NCBI GenBank assembly: GCA_943328715.2
Contig: CALQBB020000038.1
Coordinates: 1-7,150, forward strand
Reading direction: 5' to 3'
Source of the DNA: Polynucleobacter meluiroseus
Lineage (GTDB): Bacteria; Bacteroidota; Bacteroidia; Flavobacteriales_D; Crocinitomicaceae
Length of the DNA: 7,150 nucleotides
Part shown: piece after piece, positions 1 to 5,045 of the stretch
How the letters are laid out: every line of letters starts with the position of its first letter
Numbering within the stretch: the first letter of the stretch is position 1
Position numbers and translations under genes: made by a program
Notes under the pieces: model-generated
The model's database searches: none
Seen by the model: only the letters and a program-made list of their open reading frames with translations
Told to the model about the DNA's origin: nothing

Positions 1-908
1 ACACCAATTAAAATGATGATATTGATCATTACTCCAGAGAATACGTGGAATCCGTGGAAACCAGTAATAAAGAAGAAGAACTGTGCGTATTGTTGTGGAC
101 CGTATTCGTTTTGTTTCATGTTTGCACCGTAAACAACACGGTTTGCTTCACCACTGTAAAGCGCTTCATAGTACATTTTCTCAGCAGCAGCTCCTGTAAT
201 TGGCGTTGAACCAATTTCATGTTTAGAACCAGATTTTTTGATGATTAACTTCATCTCATGGTCTTTTGCTTTATTGATTTTAGCAACTGTTCCGTCTGCG
301 AAATGAATGTTTCCACCTTCAAGATGACCTTTTTCAGCTGCATGTTGGAATTCATGCATCAAGTCTTCTTTCATGACTTCGCCAACCTTGTGGTGTTTAC
401 CAGCCTCAATGACTGTGAAGTTTTTGATTTCTCCGAAATGACCTTTTACAATTGCTTGTGAACCATCAGCTAACTCAATTTTTCCAAACTCAGAACCGTG
501 AATAAAGTGAGACCATTCCCATGCTTGCGATCCAACAAAGAAGAATCCACCAATAATGGTAGCAATCATCCAGTTAGTTACACCTTTTCTGTCCATTCTG
601 TGTCCAGCTTCAACAGCTAATACCATCGTAACAGAAGAAACGATTAGAATAAACGTCATCAAAGCCACATAAAGTAGGGGATAACCGTGTCCTAAGAAAG
701 GCATGGAATTAAAGGTTTCTTCACCAATTGGCCATGCATCTTGCGCATCGTGACGCGTAAATCCATAAGCAATAAGCAATCCACTAAATGTCAGTGCATC
801 TGACACGAGGAAAAACCACATCATTAATTTACCATAGCTTGTTTGAAAAGGAGATTCTTTTCCACCCCAAAGGGTCTTGGCATCTAGTTGTGTTGTATGT
901 CCAGCCAT
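1..908 (-). CDS. ctaE: Cytochrome c oxidase subunit III, C-terminus beyond window
   Basis: Core membrane subunit of an aa3/caa3-type heme-copper oxidase, which reduces O2 at the cytoplasmic membrane. The reading frame is open from the ATG at 908 to the left edge (302 full codons) with no stop, so the last membrane helix is missing. Visible membrane segments are roughly residues 27-49, 75-99, 113-132 and 275-302. Family signatures are S36-D37 in helix 1 (the acidic site matching Glu90 of bovine subunit III), the Q128-A-W-E131 motif, and T282-G-F-H-G-F-H288 in the fourth segment. Between the third and fourth segments sits a hydrophilic, histidine-rich insertion (about residues 138-273), where the bovine protein has only some 20 residues. 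From memory, Bacteroidota relatives also carry an insertion here. The gene follows another subunit III gene by 20 bp and is probably co-transcribed with it and ctaB. The family call is firm; the role of the insertion is unknown. Confidence 0.95.
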   Translation of the reverse strand, partial: MAGHTTQLDAKTLWGGKESPFQTSYGKLMMWFFLVSDALTFSGLLIAYGFTRHDAQDAWPIGEETFNSMPFLGHGYPLLYVALMTFILIVSSVTMVLAVEAGHRMDRKGVTNWMIATIIGGFFFVGSQAWEWSHFIHGSEFGKIELADGSQAIVKGHFGEIKNFTVIEAGKHHKVGEVMKEDLMHEFQHAAEKGHLEGGNIHFADGTVAKINKAKDHEMKLIIKKSGSKHEIGSTPITGAAAEKMYYEALYSGEANRVVYGANMKQNEYGPQQYAQFFFFITGFHGFHVFSGVMINIIILIG

Positions 909-928
909 TTAACTAATTTTTTGCAAGT

Positions 929-2014
929 TTAGTGAATAAATATGAAAAACAAGAGTAAAGCTAACCATAAAACACCTAAAAAATGCCAGAATAATGCGCT
1001 CAATCGTAAGGATAAATGGTTCTCTGAATTGAAATTACCTCTAAATGAAGCAGTTGAAACCTTTAATAAATAGATTAACGCAACGAGAACATGGAGTAAG
1101 TGAACAAAGGTAATCAGGTAAAGGTATTGTGAAGCTGAATCGGCGGATTCCATAGCCTTCACTTGTAAATGAGGCTTGATGGTTTTGCCTTTATACCACA
1201 ATTTTCTATCCTTGTAATCTAGTTTTTGTTTTTTGTAGAATATCGTAAAGTCTTTTCCGTACTCACCTTTAGCAAAGAAATCACCGCGGTTATCTTTGAT
1301 GTTTACGGCTAATTGACTTAGGCGAATTTCATCGGTGAATTGCAGCTGAGTGGAGTCATTTGCATATAAAAGTCCTTTTTTGATCACCAATGGCTGATGA
1401 TTGAAGTATAATTCAAAACGACCATCCGCTTTGGTTAAGCGAAGCGCTTCGTTTTGTTTCACGGTGATAAATTGGTTCATGAAGTTTTGAAATGCCTTAA
1501 AATCGTTGGCATTCATTTCTTTGCCTTCATAAACAAATTTGTTTCCATCTACATCGATGAATTTATCGTTGTATTTTACTTCGTAATAATCACCGTAACG
1601 TCCGTCTGTAACGACTAAATTGTTAACTGCATGAAATCCATTTCGAACCAATTCTCCATATCCTTTGAATTGACAATAGATGAATCCAGCTCCAAAAATC
1701 AATGTAGCTGCCATCCAAAGTTTAATTTTTCCTTGCTGATTTTTCTTCGCGCTTTGAATAGCTAGTACAAATGCTAAACTACTTAAGGCAATACTAGCAG
1801 TACTGAGCCAAAAGAATGTTGGCATCGGGTATTTTAACCAGAAGGAATCACCCATCGATACGTAGTATCCTGAAGTAAATCCTGCGAACAACATAATTAC
1901 ACTGAAGATTCCTACATAAACAAGGTTTTTCTTCATTTTCTCCTTCACTTCCGGACTAATTTCGTTGGAGAAATCTCTTTTTTTAGTCATTTTTTCTTCG
2001 TTTTCGGTGCTCAT
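929..2014 (-). CDS. Second cytochrome oxidase subunit III-family protein with large insertion
   Basis: Paralogue of the downstream subunit III, 361 residues. Five predicted membrane segments lie at about 31-52, 66-86, 98-117, 296-317 and 337-360. The last contains F342-W-H-F-L-G-V-L-W, matching the family's YWHFVDVVW helix, and H305-L-L-H308 matches the GFHGxH helix. A soluble insertion at about 127-295 lies at the same place as in the downstream paralogue; most family members are near 200-260 residues. Residue 39 is Val where the family has an acidic residue, and the QxxE motif reads Q115-F-K-G, so this copy is diverged. The insertion has internal repeats near 138-167 and 250-279. The start at 2014 is not certain: a second in-frame ATG lies eight codons downstream, after a purine-rich stretch. 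The 33-bp gap after ctaB shows no TAnnTTTG box, which supports an operon. It probably sits in the oxidase complex as an accessory or second subunit III (inference). Confidence 0.9.
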   Translation of the reverse strand: MSTENEEKMTKKRDFSNEISPEVKEKMKKNLVYVGIFSVIMLFAGFTSGYYVSMGDSFWLKYPMPTFFWLSTASIALSSLAFVLAIQSAKKNQQGKIKLWMAATLIFGAGFIYCQFKGYGELVRNGFHAVNNLVVTDGRYGDYYEVKYNDKFIDVDGNKFVYEGKEMNANDFKAFQNFMNQFITVKQNEALRLTKADGRFELYFNHQPLVIKKGLLYANDSTQLQFTDEIRLSQLAVNIKDNRGDFFAKGEYGKDFTIFYKKQKLDYKDRKLWYKGKTIKPHLQVKAMESADSASQYLYLITFVHLLHVLVALIYLLKVSTASFRGNFNSENHLSLRLSALFWHFLGVLWLALLLFFIFIH

Positions 2015-2047
2015 GGCGTGTTCGATTTAAGGAATGAATGTACGATT

Positions 2048-2917
2048 TTAGGCGCGATCAAATACGTAAACAAATTGTATGATCGGTAGATAAACAAATG
2101 AGGCGAACATAAGTTTACGCGCATCTACAACTTCTAAACTATGATAAAGTTTGTAAGCGTAAAGGAAGAAGCCAATTCCCAATACACTGGCAATAATTAA
2201 TGAATAGATTCCTGTCCAGCCCAATAACCATGGAACCAAGCTAAAAGGAATCAGCGCCAAAGCGTAGAGCATGATTTGAAAAGCGGAGTATTTCGATCTC
2301 CCGGTTCTTGAAGGCAAAAGAGAAAACCCTGCTTTTTTATAGTCGTCGTAAAGGACCCAAGCAATCGCCCAAAAATGAGGAAATTGCCAAGTGAATTGTA
2401 CAAAAAACAGTACGCCAGGCTCGAATCCAAATGCGTTTGTATGGGCAATGGCACCTAATAGTGGCGGTATCGCACCTGGAAAGGCACCCACGAAAACTGC
2501 CCATGGTGTTTTTTGCTTAAGCGGTGTGTAGATGAATACGTAGCTGATAAAGGCGAGCACACCTAAAATGGCACTTTTCCAATTGATTAGTGCTAATAAA
2601 ATCGTTCCAGTGATCAAAGAGAAGGCGCAAATGATGTAGGCTTCACGCAGGGACATTTGTCCGGTTGGTAAGGGACGGCGGTTGGTTCTGTTCATGAATT
2701 TATCTAGATCGCGTTCCCAGATTTGATTGGCACCGTTTGACGCTGCGGTTACGAGTGTTCCGCCAAGCATTAAATAGAAAATCACCAAACCATCTTTTCC
2801 TCCAGCAAATAAATACCCAGAAAGGGCAGATAAAATCACCAGAAAAGACAATCTAAACTTGGTGAAAACCAAATATGTTTTAAAAGTGGATGGAGCTTGA
2901 ATAGTCTCTTGAGTCAT
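2048..2917 (-). CDS. ctaB: Protoheme IX farnesyltransferase (heme O synthase)
   Basis: UbiA-superfamily integral membrane prenyltransferase that adds a farnesyl group to heme B to give heme O, the precursor of the heme A used in aa3 oxidases. The length (289 residues) is normal and about nine membrane helices can be seen. The first prenyl-diphosphate/Mg site is N64-Q-I-W-E-R-D-L-D72 followed by M75-N-R-T-N-R-R-P-L83; the usual first Asp of NxxxDxxxD is Glu68 here. Further family motifs are Y130-T-P-L-K-Q-K-T-P, G144-A-F-P-G-A-I-P-P-L-L-G155 and W177-Q-F-P-H-F-W183 followed by D191-D-Y-K. The start is fixed: an in-frame TAA at 2929-2927 lies 12 bases upstream and no other start fits between. 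It heads the cluster ctaB, subunit III-like, subunit III, which fits a role in supplying heme to that oxidase. The candidate promoter lies directly before the start codon. Confidence 0.96.
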   Translation of the reverse strand: MTQETIQAPSTFKTYLVFTKFRLSFLVILSALSGYLFAGGKDGLVIFYLMLGGTLVTAASNGANQIWERDLDKFMNRTNRRPLPTGQMSLREAYIICAFSLITGTILLALINWKSAILGVLAFISYVFIYTPLKQKTPWAVFVGAFPGAIPPLLGAIAHTNAFGFEPGVLFFVQFTWQFPHFWAIAWVLYDDYKKAGFSLLPSRTGRSKYSAFQIMLYALALIPFSLVPWLLGWTGIYSLIIASVLGIGFFLYAYKLYHSLEVVDARKLMFASFVYLPIIQFVYVFDRA

Positions 2918-2921
2918 GGTG

Positions 2922-2953
2922 CAAAATTACGAATTAAGCTTGTTCTTCTACAA
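2922..2953 (-). promoter_or_regulatory. Candidate Bacteroidota promoter of the ctaB operon
   Basis: On the minus strand a TAATTTTG box (2929 to 2922) matches the Bacteroidota -7 consensus TAnnTTTG exactly. A TTG at 2953-2951 lies 21 bases upstream, close to but not exactly at the usual -33 spacing. Only four bases separate the -7 box from the ctaB ATG, so the transcript would begin at or within a few bases of the start codon. The -33 part is weak. Confidence 0.6.
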
Positions 2954-2983
2954 CATTTTTACAAGGTCTTTTCTTGGGAAACA

Positions 2984-3343
2984 TCATTCTGTTTCATCAG
3001 GCGTATAGTAGTCATTTTGAGTGAAGTAGTCAATCATTGCCTCTTTCATTAAATGCTGTTCTTCTTGATGTCCTAGCGCTGGAATCAATTGGTTCAGCTT
3101 AAAATGTGGCCATTGGTCTTTATCTCTCCCTTCAAATTCGTAATAACCGTATGGTTCAAGTAGCGTGCAAATGGCAACGTGCATTAATTCAGTCTTCTCT
3201 TGTTTGCTAAAATCTTTATAGCCAATTCCGAGTTCATTTACACCAATCAGAAATAACAAAGATGGAACATCTAATCCTGGTCCAAAGTCTTTTTCTAGGC
3301 TTTTTTTAACTTTTTGAAATTTCAATTCGATGTCGTGATCCAT
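2984..3343 (-). CDS. Conserved-looking hypothetical protein, 119 residues
   Basis: Function not recognised. It resembles a short hypothetical protein I remember from Flavobacteria, but I cannot name a family. The protein is soluble, acidic at both ends and predicted mostly helical: a charged amphipathic helix at 1-20, a hydrophobic stretch near 26-41, and a segment at 53-66 holding His55 and Cys59. A Tyr/aromatic-rich part follows (Y65, Y67, Y68, F70, W78, H80, F81). There is no signal peptide or membrane helix, so it is probably cytoplasmic. I chose the ATG at 3343 rather than the longer frame from the TTG at 3367, because those extra eight codons run through a perfect TAnnTTTG promoter box. 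It lies 66 bp upstream of ctaB. ctaB has its own promoter, so a link to oxidase assembly is only suggested by position. Confidence 0.8.
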   Translation of the reverse strand: MDHDIELKFQKVKKSLEKDFGPGLDVPSLLFLIGVNELGIGYKDFSKQEKTELMHVAICTLLEPYGYYEFEGRDKDQWPHFKLNQLIPALGHQEEQHLMKEAMIDYFTQNDYYTPDETE

Positions 3344-3347
3344 GGAA

Positions 3348-3355
3348 CAAAAGTA
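3348..3355 (-). promoter_or_regulatory. Candidate -7 box of the hypothetical gene
   Basis: The minus strand reads TACTTTTG, an exact match to TAnnTTTG, with four bases (TTCC) between it and the ATG at 3343. No convincing -33 TTTG is present; a T-rich TTTT lies about 18 bases upstream. The intrinsic terminator at 3400-3426 isolates this gene from the one upstream, so a promoter is needed in this interval. Confidence 0.55.
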
Positions 3356-3399
3356 CGGAAAGAACAAGCATATAAAACCGTGATTTTAAATTTTTGGAC

Positions 3400-3426
3400 A
3401 AAAAAAAGAGGGGACAAGCCCCTCTT
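3400..3426 (-). terminator. Intrinsic terminator after the secreted T9SS cargo gene
   Basis: An 8-bp perfect stem (3406-3413 paired with 3419-3426, AAGAGGGG/CCCCTCTT) encloses a 5-base loop. Read on the minus strand it is followed by an uninterrupted T run (3405-3400). It lies 25 bp after the stop codon of the gene ending at 3452, the classic position and layout for Rho-independent termination in that direction. On the plus strand the T tract is poor. Confidence 0.92.
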
Positions 3427-3451
3427 CCTTTTATTCAATTATGTGTGTGCA

Positions 3452-4897
3452 TTATTCAACGATCACACGTGAAGTAGAAGTTCCGTTTTCAGAACGAACG
3501 ATCACTGTGTACATTCCTTGAACAAGGTCAGCTACATTTACTTGAGTTGTACCAGCAACTTTGCGAACTGATTTTCCGCTTAAGTCAACCAATTCGATTT
3601 CAGTGATTGCTTCAGCAGAAACAATGTTGAATGATGTTTGAGCTGGATTCGGCATTAATGTGAATGTTGCCGCAGCATTTTCATCCAATCCACCAACACA
3701 AGCAACACAACTTTCGTAACATACAACACCTAAGTCAGCAACTCCAGCAACTGTGTAAACACGGTTAGTGAATCCACCTGATGTGATTGTACATGTCTCA
3801 CCACCTGCAAATTGCTCAGAAGCGTTCCATCCATCTAATGTAAATTTGTATTCGATTGTTCCGTTTGGTAATGGTAACGTAACCTCCCAAAGTCCTGAAC
3901 CTAAACTAGTTTCAGTCATTGGGTTAGAAGTTCCGTTCCATCCGTTGAATGTTCCGTTGATGAATACTCCTGTAAATGCTGCTCCTGTGTAGTTATTCAT
4001 GTCTACTTTGAAGGTAACGTTCGCCGTACAAAATGAACAGCTTTCGTAACATACTGCACCTAAGTTAGCGTCACCAACTACTGTGTAAGAACGGTTAGTA
4101 AATCCACCGCTTGTTATTGTACAAGTTTCACCACCAGCAAACTGCTCCGAGTTAGCCCAGTTGTCTAAAGAGAATTTGTATTCAATAGCTCCTGGATTAA
4201 TTGGTAAAGTAACTTCCCAAATACCATCTAAGTTAGCATCTGTCATTGGGTTTGCGTTCCCACTCCACCCGTTGAATGTACCACTAACATAAACGTTTGT
4301 AAATGCAGGTCCTGTGTAGTTATTCATATTCACTTGGAACGTGATTAATGGTGTTGCAGCTTGTATAATTTGTGTTTTTTGGTAGGTAAACTGCCAAAAT
4401 CCAGGTCCAAAATTGATGGTTGCCGTCATCGTGTTTCCTCCATTAGAGAAAGCTACGTCATACGTGATACTAGCTGCTGCGTTTGCTGGGTTATTAATTT
4501 CAGCACCATTGATTACTTTTGCTAATCCAATATGAGCACCTAGTCCATTAACTGTCAATGTTCCTGCAGTTGCATCAAAGTTGTAAGTTGCTTGACCACC
4601 AACGTGTGGAGCTACTGGAGTACCACAAGCATCTGGAGTAGCACCTTGCCATCCTTCTAACCAAGTGTTTCCATCCATGTAATGCGTCATGATACCACCT
4701 TGTTCAAATTTGATAGAGTCATCAAATAAACAAGCACGGGTAGTTAAATCCCCTGTTGAATTAGACCACCAAGAAGTATTTCCTAATGAAGGACCAACTC
4801 CTAGTGCTCCAGCTTGTGGAGCTAATTTCCATGTTCCTTCAATTTGGGCGTTTAATCCAAAGAAAGGAAGAAGGAATAAAATGTAAAGTTTTTTCAT
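3452..4897 (-). CDS. Secreted T9SS cargo with two E-set/CBM48-like modules
   Basis: A 481-residue protein predicted to be exported by Sec and then passed through the outer membrane by the type IX secretion system. Residues 1-18 are a typical signal peptide (MKK, hydrophobic core, cleavage after N-A-Q). Residues 19-175 form a β-rich domain starting GTWKLAP, with Cys56 and Cys91; I have seen similar N-terminal domains in Bacteroidota polysaccharide-active proteins, but no enzyme motif is visible. Residues 185-290 and 294-400 are two near-identical modules with GTFNGW, PMT, WEVTLP and EYKF signatures. These resemble the glycogen-binding/CBM48 E-set fold, and each ends in a CYESCxxC cluster. Residues 412-481 are a type A sorting domain (PNP near 416-418, L458-x-x-G-M-Y463, terminal basic/β segment). 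A role in binding α- or β-glucan is inferred from the modules and the GH3 neighbour; the substrate is not shown. It has its own promoter and a strong terminator, so it is probably monocistronic. Confidence 0.9.
   Translation of the reverse strand: MKKLYILFLLPFFGLNAQIEGTWKLAPQAGALGVGPSLGNTSWWSNSTGDLTTRACLFDDSIKFEQGGIMTHYMDGNTWLEGWQGATPDACGTPVAPHVGGQATYNFDATAGTLTVNGLGAHIGLAKVINGAEINNPANAAASITYDVAFSNGGNTMTATINFGPGFWQFTYQKTQIIQAATPLITFQVNMNNYTGPAFTNVYVSGTFNGWSGNANPMTDANLDGIWEVTLPINPGAIEYKFSLDNWANSEQFAGGETCTITSGGFTNRSYTVVGDANLGAVCYESCSFCTANVTFKVDMNNYTGAAFTGVFINGTFNGWNGTSNPMTETSLGSGLWEVTLPLPNGTIEYKFTLDGWNASEQFAGGETCTITSGGFTNRVYTVAGVADLGVVCYESCVACVGGLDENAAATFTLMPNPAQTSFNIVSAEAITEIELVDLSGKSVRKVAGTTQVNVADLVQGMYTVIVRSENGTSTSRVIVE
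3698..4345 (-). repeat. Tandem duplication of a module of about 108 codons in the cargo gene
   Basis: Two copies lie side by side: 4345-4028 (residues 185-290) and 4018-3698 (residues 294-400), separated by three codons. They share MNNYTG, GTFNGW, the run EQFAGGETCTITSGGFTNR, and the CYESC cluster, with one codon inserted in the second copy (LGSG against LDG). All four cysteines are conserved in both (259, 283, 287, 290 and 369, 393, 397, 400). This is a protein-level domain duplication, not a mobile repeat. Confidence 0.95.
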
Positions 4898-4925
4898 GTT
4901 TTTTAATAATTAAAGGTTTATAATT

Positions 4926-4933
4926 CAAAAATA
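4926..4933 (-). promoter_or_regulatory. Candidate -7 box of the T9SS cargo gene
   Basis: The minus strand reads TATTTTTG, an exact TAnnTTTG match. It leaves an A/T-rich leader of roughly 20-25 bases before the ATG at 4897, without a Shine-Dalgarno sequence, as is usual in Bacteroidota. A T-rich stretch lies 16-19 bases upstream but no clear TTTG, so the -33 element is weak. Confidence 0.5.
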
Positions 4934-4938
4934 GTTGA

Positions 4939-4952
4939 TTTTCATGTGAAAA
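4939..4952. promoter_or_regulatory. Small palindrome inside the cargo promoter, possible operator
   Basis: TTTTCA (4939-4944) and TGAAAA (4947-4952) form a 6-bp inverted repeat around a 2-base centre. It sits five bases upstream of the -7 box, between the expected -7 and -33 elements, where a bound regulator would compete with RNA polymerase. In AT-rich DNA such short palindromes arise by chance, so this is tentative. Confidence 0.25.
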
Positions 4953-4971
4953 CCGAAACTAATATAGTAAA

Positions 4972-5005
4972 AAATACAATAAGGACGAAAAAATATATTG
5001 TATTT
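4972..5005 (-). terminator. 10-bp inverted repeat downstream of the GH3 gene; weak terminator or operator
   Basis: AAATACAATA (4972-4981) and TATTGTATTT (4996-5005) are perfect reverse complements around a 14-base loop. It lies 41-74 bases after the GH3 stop codon. On the minus strand the second arm runs into a short T stretch, which would fit termination, but the stem is almost all A-T and so weak. An alternative is a binding site for a dimeric regulator upstream of the cargo gene. Apart from this, the promoter box and the small palindrome, I see nothing in 4898-5045. Confidence 0.4.
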
Positions 5006-5045
5006 AGCTTCTAAACAAAGCATTATCGAAAATGTTCGCGGTAGT

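Noticed and set aside
258..461. Plus-strand ORF of 67 codons
   Set aside because: It lies wholly antisense to the subunit III insertion; composition is Cys/Phe-rich and it has no motif or promoter.
2251..2454. Second minus-strand ORF inside ctaB
   Set aside because: It is an out-of-frame shadow of ctaB, whose own frame carries all family motifs.
1..2917. Large insertions in both subunit III proteins as frameshift or assembly artefacts or gene fusions
   Set aside because: Both frames stay open with normal composition, and the family motifs on both sides of each insertion are in the same frame.
2918..2983. Intrinsic terminator after the hypothetical gene
   Set aside because: Only a 5-bp imperfectly placed CTTGT/ACAAG pair is visible, with no T run, too weak to call.
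3344..3367. Eight-codon N-terminal extension of the hypothetical protein from a TTG
   Set aside because: The extension overlaps a perfect TAnnTTTG promoter box, and an ATG follows directly at 3343.
3768..3992. Plus-strand ORF opposite the cargo gene repeats (also one at 4689-4886)
   Set aside because: Both are antisense shadows; their repeated Pro/Val composition mirrors the coding strand of the duplicated modules.
3698..4345. Direct repeats considered as a CRISPR array or mobile element
   Set aside because: There are two long in-frame copies within one protein, with no spacers, no terminal inverted repeats and no transposase.
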